From Bauldia litoralis (lineage in GTDB: Bacteria; Pseudomonadota; Alphaproteobacteria; Rhizobiales; Kaistiaceae): 64,000 nucleotides of DNA. How positions within the stretch are numbered: the stretch's first letter is position 1; every line of letters begins with the position of its first letter. The translations under genes and the position numbers were made by a program. The notes beneath the pieces were generated by a model that had not been told where the DNA came from, did no database searches, and worked only from the letters and a program-made list of their open reading frames with translations. The DNA is taken from assembly GCF_900104485.1 (NCBI RefSeq), contig NZ_FMXQ01000008.1, positions 124,001-188,000 of the forward strand, given 5' to 3'. This document shows positions 1 through 8,725 of the stretch, in pieces.

Positions 1-57
1 TGCGACGAAGACGACTGCAAGAATGACGGCCGCGAGGACGGCCAGCCGGCTGCGCAT
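1..57 (-). CDS. Partial N-terminus of an unidentified membrane or secreted protein
   Basis: Only the first 19 codons lie in the window; the gene runs off the left edge. An ATG at 57 begins a short basic stretch (MRSR) followed by a purely hydrophobic run of Leu, Ala, Val, Ile and Phe, as in a signal peptide or first membrane helix. It starts 4 bases after the stop of the drug exporter upstream on the same strand, so the two are probably co-transcribed. Exporters of this class often have a membrane-fusion partner, but too little is visible to name this one. Confidence 0.5.
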   Translation of the reverse strand, partial: MRSRLAVLAAVILAVVFVA

Positions 58-61
58 GCGA

Positions 62-1498
62 CTATCCGTGGCCACGGTGATAATGAGTGATGCCCTCGAG
101 CTTCTCGCGGTCGAACTTGCCGCCGACGAAGAACACCACCACCAGCAGTCCGGCGATCGCCAGGCAGGCGTCGACCAGGAAGGCCGTGCCGATGCCGTCC
201 GCCAGCACCGGGTTGCTGACGACGATCGCGGTGTTGAGGCCAAGGCCGATCGAGCCGCCGGCGATTTGCGCCATGTAGATGATCGCGCCGGCGAGACTGG
301 CACGCGACTTGTCGAGGGCAGTGACCCCGGCGGTGGTGATCGACGAATAGAACAGGCCAACGCCGACGCCGAGGACGGCCATGCCGGGGACGAGGTCGCC
401 ATAGGGCGACGACTGCTCGATGCGGGAGAGCAGGAACATGCCGATCGTCAGGGCGATGGCGCCGGCGGTGATGACGATCTTCGGACCCAGCCGGTTGTAG
501 AGGGGGCCGGCAATGAAGGAGGTGGCGGCAAACAGGCCCATCATCGGCAGCAGCCCGGCGCCGGCCTCGATCGCGGAGTAGTCGAGCCGCTTCATCATGA
601 ATTGCGGCAGATAGAGCAGGGCGGCGAAGAACAGCGCTGACATCAGCAGGACCGCCAGCGCGGCGGCGGCGAATTCGCGGTTTTCGAGTACGTCGCGCGG
701 CACCAGGGCGTGGCTGCCGGCGCGGCGCTCGACCAGTACGAAGCCGGTCAGGGCGAGGATGGCGACGACGAAGAGGCCAATGATGCGAACGTCGAGCCAG
801 CCAAGGTCGGTGCCTTCGTCGAGCGCCAGCAGGAGGGCGATCAGGCCGGCGGAAAGGACGGCGATGCCGCCAAAGTCGATCTTGTGGTCGGCCCTGGTTC
901 CGTCTTCCTTCGGCACCACCAGCCACGTCACCAGAACGCCGAAGGCGGCAATCGGCAGGTTGAGGAAGAAGATCCAGCGCCAGCTCGCGGCGTCGGTGAG
1001 AACCCCGCCGATCAGCGGTCCGACAGCGTTGCCGAACCCGGCGGCGCCGAGGATGATACCGCCGGCAAGGCCCTTCTTGCTCTCGGGCAGGAGGCCATAG
1101 GTCATGCCAAGGATCGCCGGCCACATCAGCGCGCCGCCGACGCCCATCAGGAAGCGCGAGGCGAGCAGCAGCCAGATATCCGGCGCAACGCCGCCGATGA
1201 AGGAGAAGAAGGCGAAGATGGCGGCGCCGACGAAGAATCCGAGCCGGCGGCCGAACATGTCAGCGAGACGCCCGCCGGTGACGATCAGCACGCCGAACAC
1301 CATGGCATAGCCGTTGATCACCCACTGGGCGGTGGTGAGGCTGACGCCGAAGTCCTTTTCGATCGCGGGAATGGCGACAGACAGGGCGGTGAAGTCGTTG
1401 GCGATGATCAGGACGCCGACGGCCATCGCCGCCAGCCCGAGCATCTGCGCCTTGGTGAGCTTGTCGTCGTCCGGTCCGGCCGTGGTCTTCCCCGCCAT
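62..1498 (-). CDS. MFS transporter, DHA2 (EmrB/QacA-like) drug:proton antiporter
   Basis: Predicted inner-membrane exporter of about 478 residues with roughly 14 hydrophobic segments, the usual size and topology of the DHA2 family (drug or small-molecule efflux driven by the proton gradient). The loop after helix 2 carries GGRLADMFGRR, the classic MFS motif A, and helix 1 contains the NDFTALSVAIPAI type of signature. A longer reading frame begins at 1549, but the start at 1498 (MAGKTTAG) is preferred because a purine-rich GGGGGA lies about 8 bases upstream and the extra 17 residues are not family-like. The substrate cannot be told from sequence. Confidence 0.85.
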   Translation of the reverse strand: MAGKTTAGPDDDKLTKAQMLGLAAMAVGVLIIANDFTALSVAIPAIEKDFGVSLTTAQWVINGYAMVFGVLIVTGGRLADMFGRRLGFFVGAAIFAFFSFIGGVAPDIWLLLASRFLMGVGGALMWPAILGMTYGLLPESKKGLAGGIILGAAGFGNAVGPLIGGVLTDAASWRWIFFLNLPIAAFGVLVTWLVVPKEDGTRADHKIDFGGIAVLSAGLIALLLALDEGTDLGWLDVRIIGLFVVAILALTGFVLVERRAGSHALVPRDVLENREFAAAALAVLLMSALFFAALLYLPQFMMKRLDYSAIEAGAGLLPMMGLFAATSFIAGPLYNRLGPKIVITAGAIALTIGMFLLSRIEQSSPYGDLVPGMAVLGVGVGLFYSSITTAGVTALDKSRASLAGAIIYMAQIAGGSIGLGLNTAIVVSNPVLADGIGTAFLVDACLAIAGLLVVVFFVGGKFDREKLEGITHYHRGHG

Positions 1499-1595
1499 CG
1501 TTCGAATCCCCCGTCGCCCGCATGACCCGTCGCGGCCGGAGTCTGCCACAGCGTGACCGCCGGCGCACTACCCACGCGCGACCGATGGAGCGCGG

Positions 1596-2075
1596 CTACT
1601 GGACGATGCAGGCGAGCGGCGACTCGGGGTGCAGGATGATTACCTTGTCGTCGCCGCCCCGGCCGAGATCAGGGCTGAAGCTGGCGTTGCCTTCCAGCGT
1701 CAGGTGATCGCCGATGCCGACCCGCAAGCCGTCGCCGCTGGCTTCGAGCGTGAAGGTGCCGGCGTCGCCTTCGGCCCAGCACTGGGCGGCGTCCATGGTC
1801 GAATCGCAGCTCGCCGAGCCGTAGAAGACATCGGGGCTGTTCTTCACCAGGAAGCCGAAATCGACGATGAAGGCGCCGGTGTCCGGTTCCCCGAAGTCGC
1901 CGCCGGTGACGTAGAAATACGTGACGCGCTGAAGCGGATGGGCGGCGAGATGCGCGGCGTCATAGCTGCGCGCATAGCAGGGCGGCGCGAAGTGCTTCTG
2001 GTAGAAGGACTCCTCGGCGATGGCCGCCGGGGCAGCCAGGACGACGAGAGCGAGCGATGCGATCAACTTGCGCAT
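1596..2075 (-). CDS. Secreted hypothetical protein, 159 aa
   Basis: The N-terminus (MRKLIASLALVVLAAPAAIA, then E) is a clear Sec signal peptide with an AIA-E cleavage site near residue 20, so the mature product of about 139 residues should be periplasmic. It holds four cysteines, including a CDS...CW pair in the middle and a C near the end, consistent with disulphides. The family is not recognised. It is divergent from the glyoxalase-fold gene, whose TTG start lies 67 bases away. Confidence 0.6.
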   Translation of the reverse strand: MRKLIASLALVVLAAPAAIAEESFYQKHFAPPCYARSYDAAHLAAHPLQRVTYFYVTGGDFGEPDTGAFIVDFGFLVKNSPDVFYGSASCDSTMDAAQCWAEGDAGTFTLEASGDGLRVGIGDHLTLEGNASFSPDLGRGGDDKVIILHPESPLACIVQ

Positions 2076-2142
2076 GCGCTATCCTGCCACGGCATCGGGC
2101 GACAGGCCAGATCGCCCCAGTCAAATCGAACCGGAAGGACCC

Positions 2143-2532
2143 TTGCCCCGCACAATCGCCACCGTGACATTCCTGGTTCGCGCCTATGACGAGGCGATTG
2201 CCTGGTTCACCGATGCGCTCGGCTTCACGCTGGTGGCCGACACGCCGTTGCCTGACGGCAAGCGCTGGGTCGTCGTCGCACCGCCGGGGAGCGGCGCCCG
2301 GCTGCTGCTTGCCGAGGCGGCGACACCGGAACAGGCGGCCCGCATCGGCGACCAGACCGGCGGGCGTGTGTTCCTGTTCCTCAAGACCGACGATTTCGAT
2401 CGCGACCATGCCGCCATGCGCGAGCGCGGCGTCCGCTTTCGTGAGGTGCCGCGGCATGAGGCGTATGGGACCGTAGCGGTGTTCGACGACCTTTACGGCA
2501 ATATGTGGGACCTGATCGAGCCGGCGGGATGA
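2143..2532 (+). CDS. VOC-superfamily (glyoxalase/bleomycin-resistance fold) protein
   Basis: A protein of about 129 residues with the typical vicinal-oxygen-chelate opening, TVTFLVRAYDEAIAWFTDAL, and closing VFDDLYGNMWDLIEP. This is the PhnB/glyoxalase-I-like single-chain half that dimerises. The frame stays open to 2020, but that would overlap the signal peptide of the divergent gene. I chose TTG at 2143 because GGAAGGA lies 4 bases before it and the product then starts LPRTIATVTFLV like close family members. GTG at 2164 is the alternative. The second metal ligand (E in the final strand) is present. The substrate is unknown; many such proteins are fosfomycin/glyoxal-like enzymes or plain binding proteins. 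Confidence 0.75.
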   Translation: MPRTIATVTFLVRAYDEAIAWFTDALGFTLVADTPLPDGKRWVVVAPPGSGARLLLAEAATPEQAARIGDQTGGRVFLFLKTDDFDRDHAAMRERGVRFREVPRHEAYGTVAVFDDLYGNMWDLIEPAG

Positions 2533-2545
2533 GGGCTCTTCCTGC

Positions 2546-2685
2546 TGTCGTCCTCCGGCTTGACCGGAGGACCGGTTTGAATCCGCATTGTCGGAATAAA
2601 TTGTTTGCGGGCCATTCGGGCGGCGTTTCATTACTGATGCATCGCCGGCTTCTAAACGGTCCTCCGGTCAAGCCGGAGGACGACA
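2546..2685. repeat. Paired palindromic repeat element (REP/BIME-like) with 32-bp inverted arms
   Basis: Two copies of a unit built on TCCTCCGG-TCAAG-CCGGAGGA lie in opposite orientation at 2546-2578 and 2654-2685. Each unit is itself a palindrome. The outer arms match over 32 bases except for one extra G in the left arm. Seventy-five bases of unrelated sequence lie between them. The pair fills the gap between the stop codons of the VOC gene and the convergent GIY-YIG gene. Elements of this shape are extragenic palindromes; the neighbouring nuclease may be connected with them, which is inference. Confidence 0.75.
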
Positions 2686-2706
2686 GGCTTATGGGGCGGC
2701 GTTGGA

Positions 2707-2991
2707 TCACAGGAACGATGGATTGAGATCTTCCCAATTGGGGTTGATGCTTTCAATCAGTTCGACCTTCCAGGCCCGGTTCCAATGCTTCAGTCGCTTC
2801 TCCCGGTGGATGGCGTCGGCGATGCGGTCGAAGCGTTCGTAGTAGACGAGTCGATCAAGGCCATATGTCTTCGTAAAGCCATCCACGATCCGGGCTCGGT
2901 GCTCGCTGAGCCGGCGCACGAGGTCGTTGGTGACGCCGACATAAAGCGTACCGAACGGACGATTGGTCAGAATATAGACGTGGTACGCCAT
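2707..2991 (-). CDS. GIY-YIG domain endonuclease (small, single-domain, YhbQ-like)
   Basis: A 94-residue protein consisting only of the GIY-YIG nuclease fold. It begins MAYHVYILTN and continues GTLYVGVTNDLVRRLSEHR, the two tyrosine strands and the catalytic-arginine helix. A later KREKRLKHWNRAWK helix is typical of the subgroup and NPNW ends the domain. The ATG at 2991 is used; the frame stays open upstream only as a shadow of the LysR gene. Single-domain members are common in alphaproteobacteria and often sit beside intergenic palindromes, as here (2546-2685). In-vivo roles are mostly unknown; DNA repair and mobile-repeat processing are both suggested. Confidence 0.85.
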   Translation of the reverse strand: MAYHVYILTNRPFGTLYVGVTNDLVRRLSEHRARIVDGFTKTYGLDRLVYYERFDRIADAIHREKRLKHWNRAWKVELIESINPNWEDLNPSFL

Positions 2992-3085
2992 GGAAGAATG
3001 CAGGCGGAAACGACGCTGACAGTCAATCGCTATTGAGCGACCACCGCGTTGGGTCGATCTCCTCCGGCTGCGTTGTGTTGGCGTC

Positions 3086-3988
3086 TTATCGGGCGCTGAA
3101 ATCCCGCGCTGTTTCGGCGATCTCTGCCTTGATCCAGCGTCTGAAGTCGCGGACCTTGGCCGGTTCGCGGCGGGTGGCGGAGGTGACCAGCCAGTAGCCG
3201 AGGCCGGTGGCGGCGCGTTCGGGGAAAGGCGCGACGAGCTGGCCGACCGACAGGGCGTAATGGGCCAGCGTCTGCCAGGCGAGCATGACGCCCTGGCCGG
3301 CGATCGCCGCGTCGAGGGCGAGCGAGGCGTCGGTGAAGGTGTTGCCGTCGCGCAGGTCCGCGTCGCAGAGGCCGAAGGGCGCCAGCCAGACATCCCAGCT
3401 GATCGAGGAATTGGCGTCGCGGACGATCGGCAGGGCAAGGATGTCGCGCGGCTCGCGGAGCGTTTCCGCCATCGCCGGGGTGCAGACCGGGAAGACCTCC
3501 TGGGGGAGGAGGAAATCGGTGGCGACGCCGTGCCAGTCGCCGTCGCCGACCCGGATGGCGATGTCGATGTCCGAGGCGTCGGGACTGACCATCGTCACCG
3601 AGGCGTCGAGACGGACCTGGATGTCGGGAAAGGATTGCGCATAGCGCGAGAGGCGCGGCACCAGCCACTTCGAGGCGAAGACCGGCGCGACCGAGATGGT
3701 CAGCGTGGTGTCGGCGTGATGCTTCGACAAGGCGACCGCCTCGTCGAGGGTGTTGAAGCCGGCGGTCAGCCGACCGAGCAGGGCGCGGCCAAAGGCGGTC
3801 GGCGCGACGCCACGGCTGGTGCGGTCGAAAACCGGGGTGCCGAGCTGCTTCTCGCATTTGATGATCTGCTGGCTGACCGCGCCGGCCGAGACGCCGAGCT
3901 CTCCGGCGGCGGCGCGAAGCGAGCCGAGCCGCCCGACCGCCTCCACGGCGCGGAGCCCGTTGAGATGAACGCGATTGAGGTTTTTCAT
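3086..3988 (-). CDS. LysR-family transcriptional regulator, GcvA-like
   Basis: A 300-residue LTTR. The N-terminal helix-turn-helix reads LRAAAGELGVSAGAVSQQIIKCEKQLG, followed by the linker helix and a periplasmic-binding-protein-like effector domain with SVAPVFASKWLVPRL and DIDIAIRVGDG, all typical of the GcvA/AmpR-like branch. It is divergent from a very small protein gene (4083) across about 95 bases, including an AT-rich tract (TATAGTTTTTCTATATCG) that can hold both promoters and the operator. LTTRs usually control the divergent neighbour and themselves. The effector is unknown. Confidence 0.88.
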   Translation of the reverse strand: MKNLNRVHLNGLRAVEAVGRLGSLRAAAGELGVSAGAVSQQIIKCEKQLGTPVFDRTSRGVAPTAFGRALLGRLTAGFNTLDEAVALSKHHADTTLTISVAPVFASKWLVPRLSRYAQSFPDIQVRLDASVTMVSPDASDIDIAIRVGDGDWHGVATDFLLPQEVFPVCTPAMAETLREPRDILALPIVRDANSSISWDVWLAPFGLCDADLRDGNTFTDASLALDAAIAGQGVMLAWQTLAHYALSVGQLVAPFPERAATGLGYWLVTSATRREPAKVRDFRRWIKAEIAETARDFSAR

Positions 3989-4082
3989 ATAGTTTTTCTA
4001 TATCGATTGCGATTCAATCTCCATTGAAAAACGACCGATAAAAGCGGATTTCAGCGTCATCACAACGCGAATGGGTGACGCC

Positions 4083-4283
4083 ATGTTCACGAAAACCTTA
4101 AGCAAGTGGTTCGGCCGCACGAGTCGCTCACGGCAGCCGGCGCCGCTCAGTGACGAAGCGCGATGGGCGGCCGATCCGCTGTCGCATCCGGTCCTGAAGG
4201 CGATGACGGCGGCCGAGCTGGCCGACCTGACATTGCCGCGCTATCGCGTGGATCAGCCATCGGGTCGTCGCTGCGCGGGTTGA
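4083..4283 (+). CDS. Small conserved protein divergent from LysR (66 aa)
   Basis: The ATG at 4083 (MFTKTLSKWFG) begins a 66-residue protein rich in basic residues at the N-terminus, then DPLSHPVLKAMTAAELADLTLPRYR. This DPLSHP...M...ELADLPL pattern is familiar from small uncharacterised alphaproteobacterial proteins encoded next to GcvA-type LysR genes, so the pair is probably a regulator and its target. An in-frame ATG at 4071 is possible. The C-terminal end (QPSGRRCAG) drifts from what I would expect, and a late frameshift cannot be excluded. Function unknown. Confidence 0.6.
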   Translation: MFTKTLSKWFGRTSRSRQPAPLSDEARWAADPLSHPVLKAMTAAELADLTLPRYRVDQPSGRRCAG

Positions 4284-4479
4284 ATCCGGTACCGACGGCC
4301 AAGGGCCACCGTCCGGTGGAGCCGGGACCTTGTGCCGGAAACGGGCTGCCGTCCGGTCGGCTGGATGATACAAGGCGGGAAACTTCCGGCATGCCCGTGG
4401 TTGCCCGCCGTCCAGTCGAATAGGGTGACCGGCGACACGGCGCGGGCACCGGGCTGGCGGACGCAGGGAGGCGACGGAC

Positions 4480-5262
4480 ATGATCAGGGTCGGTATCGGC
4501 GGATGGACCTTCGCGCCCTGGCGCGGCACCTTCTATCCGGAAGGGCTGAAACATGCCGACGAACTGAAGTATGCCGGCGAGCACCTGACCACGATCGAGA
4601 TCAACGGCACCTTCTATCGCACCCAGTCGGCCAAGAGCTTCGCCAAGTGGCGCGACGAGACGCCCGACGGCTTCGTCTTCGCGCTGAAGGGGCACCGCGC
4701 CGTGGTCAACAAGAAGGTGCTGGCCGAAGCCGGGGAGGGGATCGAGTGGTTTCTCAACTCCGGCTTGCTGGAACTCGGCGACAAGCTCGGCCCGCTGTTG
4801 TGGCAGTTTGCGCCATACAAGAAATTCGATGCCGACGACTTCGGCGCGTTCCTGACGCTGCTGCCGAAAGAGAAGGGCGGCCTGGCGCTTCGCCACGTCG
4901 TCGAGGTCCGGCACGAGAGCTTCCTCGTGCCCGAATGCGTCGATCTCCTGCGCCAGCACGGCGTGGCCGTCGTCTATGCGGAATCGGACGACTATCCGGC
5001 GATCGCCGACGTAACGGCCGACTTCGTCTATGCGCGCCTGCAGAAGACCGAGGAGTCGATCGCGACCGGCTACGCGGCCGATGATCTCGACCGCTTCGCC
5101 GCGATGGCGAAGACATGGGCGGGCGGCGGCGAGCCCGAGAGCCTGCCGCGCTTCGGTGCGAAAGCCAAGAAGGCGAAGCGTGACGTCTATGTCTACATGA
5201 TCGCCGGGGCCAAGGTCCGCGCGCCGGCCGCCGCGATGGCGCTGATCGAGCGGGTCTCCTAA
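4480..5262 (+). CDS. DUF72 family protein (YecE-like)
   Basis: A 260-residue soluble protein. It opens MIRVGIGGWTFAPWRGTFYP, contains TIEINGTFYRTQSAKSFAKW, then VEVRHESFLVPECVDLL and AVVYAESDDYP, the ordered signature blocks of the DUF72 TIM-barrel family. The biochemical activity of the family is not established. A GGGAGG lies about 8 bases ahead of the ATG. The gene stands alone, with a convergent Tat-exported protein gene 15 bases after its stop. Confidence 0.85.
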   Translation: MIRVGIGGWTFAPWRGTFYPEGLKHADELKYAGEHLTTIEINGTFYRTQSAKSFAKWRDETPDGFVFALKGHRAVVNKKVLAEAGEGIEWFLNSGLLELGDKLGPLLWQFAPYKKFDADDFGAFLTLLPKEKGGLALRHVVEVRHESFLVPECVDLLRQHGVAVVYAESDDYPAIADVTADFVYARLQKTEESIATGYAADDLDRFAAMAKTWAGGGEPESLPRFGAKAKKAKRDVYVYMIAGAKVRAPAAAMALIERVS

Positions 5263-5277
5263 CCTTCTCGGAATCCG

Positions 5278-6132
5278 TCAGAGCGACGCGAACTGCGTGT
5301 AGCCGTCAGGCAGCGGCTTGCCGGTCCGCTCCGACTCGTCCTCGAGAAGGCGAAGGAGGTTGAGCCGGGTCTCGTCAAAATCCGGGACCGGATTGCCCTC
5401 GGCCATGGCAAGACGCTGGAGGCCCAGCCCGGCGGCAGTGTAGCCGGCGGCGTCCCGGGCAATACCGATCTCCGCGATCTCGATGTGGTCCGGAGGCGGA
5501 TAGATCGGATCGCCGCCCGGTTCGGTGCCGGGCACGGGATAGTAGAGGCCCACCGAGGCTATCGCTGGTCCGGCCGGATGGCCGCTCGGGGCGAAGTAGC
5601 CGGAGCCATCGCCCATGGTGCGCGCCTCGGCGAGCGGGCGCTCGAGAAAGCGGTTGGCATCGAACCCGTCGAGGTCGTCGAGGTGCGGCCGGAATTCTTC
5701 GGTCGAGACCATCAGCATCTTCGCCGGATCGAGGCCGCGTTCGTCGATGAGGAAGCGGAGGACCGCCGGAAGGATGGTGTCGTCCTCCGGCTCCGGATGG
5801 CCGAGCCCGATGATGTCGAAGGCGGCGAGCACGCCGGCGCGGTCGCGCTCGGGGATGTCCTCGACCCTGGCGGCGGTCTGCAGGCGCATGGTCGGGCCGT
5901 CGGAGCTAACCGAATCCGACTCGTCGAAGCGAAGTCCGCTGTTGAAGGCATCGCCGGTGATCAGATCGAGCGGTGGGACGGACTTGTAGCCGAGGCCGGC
6001 GAAATAGGCCGCGGCATTTTCGGCGATGGCGCGCTCGGCGTCGGTTGCGGCCCAGGCAAACCGTCCGCCGGCGGCTGCGGCGACAGCACCAGCGGCCGAG
6101 AGCTGGAGAAGGTTCCGGCGATTGAGGGTCAT
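5278..6132 (-). CDS. Twin-arginine-signal periplasmic protein, function unknown
   Basis: From the ATG at 6132 the product begins MTLNRRNLLQLSAAGAVAAAAGG, a Tat signal with NRRN followed by a hydrophobic stretch and a WA-A cleavage region near residue 28, so export in a folded state is expected. The frame is open to 6159 but the internal start places the arginines properly. The mature part of about 255 residues has no cysteine and no motif I can place. It contains AYFAGLGYKSVPPLDLITGDAFNSGLRFDE, faintly like the N-terminal part of alanyl-tRNA synthetase, without its signature motifs. Not identified. Confidence 0.6.
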   Translation of the reverse strand: MTLNRRNLLQLSAAGAVAAAAGGRFAWAATDAERAIAENAAAYFAGLGYKSVPPLDLITGDAFNSGLRFDESDSVSSDGPTMRLQTAARVEDIPERDRAGVLAAFDIIGLGHPEPEDDTILPAVLRFLIDERGLDPAKMLMVSTEEFRPHLDDLDGFDANRFLERPLAEARTMGDGSGYFAPSGHPAGPAIASVGLYYPVPGTEPGGDPIYPPPDHIEIAEIGIARDAAGYTAAGLGLQRLAMAEGNPVPDFDETRLNLLRLLEDESERTGKPLPDGYTQFASL

Positions 6133-6403
6133 TGCGCGGTCTCCCATCCGTGACTGCATGGCAGCTACCCTAACGCGGGCCAGCCGCCGGACCCAAGAGC
6201 CTGCCTCGCTTCTTCCAGCTATCGTTCACGCAACGTAACCGGACGAATCCATTGGTGACCTCCGGGCCGCATTCGCGCCCCATTCCGCCCGAAGAAAGCG
6301 GCCATCGTTTCGGCGCCAGAGGGGGTCGAACGGATTTTCCTTTGGGGCCAGGGGGACGCAATCGCGGCTTGCGATGCGGATCTCGCAACAGGATGAGTAA
6401 AGA

Positions 6404-6805
6404 GTGGGGTTTGTAAAGTCGCGCATCGGCGCGTTTGGAATGGCCATCGTTGTGTGTACGGCGATGGTTGGTCTTGCAAGTCAGGCGGAAGCCGCCAGCC
6501 AGTGTGGCAAGGCTTCCTGGTACAAGATGGGAACCAAGACGGCGAGCGGTGAAAAGATGAATGCCCGCGCCCTCGCCGCGGCCCACAAGAGCCTTCCCTT
6601 CGGTACGAAGGTTCGGGTCGAGAATCTCTCCAATGGCCGGTCGGTCGTGGTGCGGATCAACGACCGCGGTCCGTTCACCGGTGGACGGGTGATCGACCTC
6701 ACCCAGGGGGCGGCCGAGAAGATCGGCATGATCAACTCGGGCGTGGCCCGGGTGAAGATGACGGTCGTTGGCGGCAAGGGCAAGCTGTCGGCGAACTGCA
6801 GCTAG
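6404..6805 (+). CDS. RlpA-like septal/peptidoglycan protein (double-psi beta-barrel)
   Basis: A 133-residue exported protein. After a signal peptide ending SQAEA it has [49 protein letters not shown] and [15 protein letters not shown]. These are the canonical blocks of the rare-lipoprotein-A double-psi beta-barrel; the catalytic-type D in INDRGPF is present. RlpA enzymes cleave denuded glycan strands; this copy has no SPOR domain and no lipobox. I use GTG at 6404; an ATG at 6440 ([11 protein letters not shown]) would also leave a workable but shorter signal. Confidence 0.82.
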   Translation: MGFVKSRIGAFGMAIVVCTAMVGLASQAEAASQCGKASWYKMGTKTASGEKMNARALAAAHKSLPFGTKVRVENLSNGRSVVVRINDRGPFTGGRVIDLTQGAAEKIGMINSGVARVKMTVVGGKGKLSANCS

Positions 6806-6935
6806 GGCATCCCCGGGAAAGCGCAGGCGCGCTTTCCCGGCCGGATGTCTGGCCTGCGACAAGGGTTGCTGCTCGGCGAGCAAAGTGGGGCGTGACCGAG
6901 CGCGAGCGTCCCGGTAGCGATGGCTTCGGCCGGCG

Positions 6936-7547
6936 TTACCGGGACGATCCCGCCATACGAAACAGACTCAGATTCCTGATCCGATTGTATTCGCGACGGT
7001 CGAAAGCCCGGTGCTTCGACTGGCATGCGCGCTTTTCCGATTCTAGCAGCCTGCGGATCGAGGCCTGGAGGCTGCCGCAGCTTTTCGCCGAGAGCCGCTG
7101 CGCCTTGGCGACGAAAGTCTTGCCGCACTGGATGTAGATGCTGCGATGGGTGTTCTCGTGGCGCTTGGAAAAGGCGACGAAGCTGCGCCAGGCATTGCGG
7201 GTACTCGACGCCATTGAGGATTCGCTGCGACCACGGGGCAGCGTCATGACGAAGTTAATGTTGAGGGTCACCTTCGGCGCCCGGCAGGTGCCGCCGGTCA
7301 TCTTGGACGGGGCGGAAATCCGGTAGGACGGCCGGATGTTGGCGACGGCATTGCCGTGATCGCCGCGAAACGGGTTCGACCGCATGTATGAGACCAGCGA
7401 GCGAGCCGTCGAACCACTGACGCTGTACGACCGGTATTGCGTACTGGAGCGGACGTCGGCGACCGACATCGATACCGCCCCAACGGTCAGCGCCGCCGCG
7501 ACCGACAGTCGCGCAATACCACTCCACCCAATCCAGGACAGGATCAT
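6936..7547 (-). CDS. DUF922 predicted secreted zinc-dependent protease
   Basis: A protein of about 203 residues with an N-terminal hydrophobic signal (WIGWSGIARLSVAAALTVGAVSMSVA). The core contains YRSYSVSGSTARSLVSYM and later FVAFSKRHENTHRSIYIQC, in which HENTH fits the HExxH zinc-protease motif, as described for DUF922. The start at 7547 (MILSWIGW) is chosen over 7562 because it gives a proper signal. The tail is very basic and carries a second cysteine. It is expected to be periplasmic; the substrate is unknown. Confidence 0.75.
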   Translation of the reverse strand: MILSWIGWSGIARLSVAAALTVGAVSMSVADVRSSTQYRSYSVSGSTARSLVSYMRSNPFRGDHGNAVANIRPSYRISAPSKMTGGTCRAPKVTLNINFVMTLPRGRSESSMASSTRNAWRSFVAFSKRHENTHRSIYIQCGKTFVAKAQRLSAKSCGSLQASIRRLLESEKRACQSKHRAFDRREYNRIRNLSLFRMAGSSR

Positions 7548-7615
7548 GGTCTCAGCTCCCAAGTCCGACTCTACCCGGGTTGGCGCGAAAGGGAACCCCG
7601 TGCGGGTATTTGATT

Positions 7616-8725
7616 TCAGGCGTCGGAGGGGCGGGCTGCCGGTCCAAAGGCGGCACGGTCGAAGGACGACGACTTGATCAGTGCCGTGACGGGCTGGCCG
7701 ACCCGCAGACCGAGCGCGCGGACAGCTTCGCCGGTGATGCTGGCGATCAGCGGCATGCCGGCCGCGTCAAGGCTGACCTCGACCGTCGGCGGCTCCGCCT
7801 CGACGATCGCCGTGACCGTCGCGGAGAGGCGATTGCGGATCGACAGGTTGCCCGGGTCACCGACGGCGAGGGCGACGTCGCGGGCGCGAATGCGCATGCG
7901 TATCTCGCTGCCCTCGGCCTGATCGAGACGTGGCACCGAGAAGCGTCCGGCAGGATGCTCCAGCGTCGTGAGGTGGGGATCGGGACCGGGCGCGCCGACC
8001 CGCAACGTCAGCACGACGCTCGCCTCCTGCTGACCCGTATGGGCGCGCAGGTCGGCGCGGGCGAGGATGTCGCTGACCGGCCCGTTGGCGACGACCTTGC
8101 CGCCGACCAGCAGCACCATCGTATCCGCGATCCGCGCGACCTCGTCGATGGCGTGGCTGACATAGACGATCGGCAGCCGCATCTCGTCGCGCAGGCGTTC
8201 GATATAGGGCAGGAGATCGGCCTTGCGGGCCTCGTCGAGGGAGGCGAGGGGCTCGTCCATCAGGAGGAGCCGGGGGCTGGCGAGCAGCGCCCGGCCGATG
8301 GCGACGCGCTGCTTCTCGCCGCCCGACAGGCCGGCCGGCTGGCGCTCGAGCAGGGAGGCGATGCCGAGCAGGTCGACGATCGTGTCAAAGTCGGCCCAGC
8401 GTTCCTTCGTGGTCGAGAAGCGGCGCCCGTAGACCAGGTTTCGCCGCACCGAGAGATGGGGGAAGAGGCGTCCCTCCTGGAAGACATAACCGATGCGCCG
8501 CCGGTGGGCGGGGACGAAGACGCCCCGCGTCGTGTCGACCAGCGTGTCGCCATCGATGGCGATCGCGCCGCGCTCCGGACGGGCAAGGCCGGCGATCAGG
8601 TTGACCAGCGTCGTCTTGCCGGCGCCGGAATGACCGAACAGCGCGGTGATCCGCCCGGCGCTCTCGAAGGCCGCGTCGAGGGCGAACCCGCCGGCCCGCG
8701 CCGAGATGTCGACCGCCAGCGTCAT
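7616..8725 (-). CDS. modC: Molybdate ABC transporter ATP-binding protein ModC
   Basis: A 369-residue ABC ATPase. The Walker A is GHSGAGKTT, the signature is LSGGEKQRVAIGRALL, Walker B is LLLMDEPLASLD, followed by the switch VSHAIDE. The C-terminal part carries a Mop/TOBE molybdate-binding domain (IRMRIRARDVALAVGDP ... VEVSLDAAGMPL). It powers molybdate import together with ModB, to which it is joined by an ATGA start/stop overlap. The order modA-modB-modC on the minus strand is the standard operon. Because the local ModE lacks a molybdate-binding domain, this TOBE domain is the only visible metal-sensing module. Confidence 0.95.
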   Translation of the reverse strand: MTLAVDISARAGGFALDAAFESAGRITALFGHSGAGKTTLVNLIAGLARPERGAIAIDGDTLVDTTRGVFVPAHRRRIGYVFQEGRLFPHLSVRRNLVYGRRFSTTKERWADFDTIVDLLGIASLLERQPAGLSGGEKQRVAIGRALLASPRLLLMDEPLASLDEARKADLLPYIERLRDEMRLPIVYVSHAIDEVARIADTMVLLVGGKVVANGPVSDILARADLRAHTGQQEASVVLTLRVGAPGPDPHLTTLEHPAGRFSVPRLDQAEGSEIRMRIRARDVALAVGDPGNLSIRNRLSATVTAIVEAEPPTVEVSLDAAGMPLIASITGEAVRALGLRVGQPVTALIKSSSFDRAAFGPAARPSDA

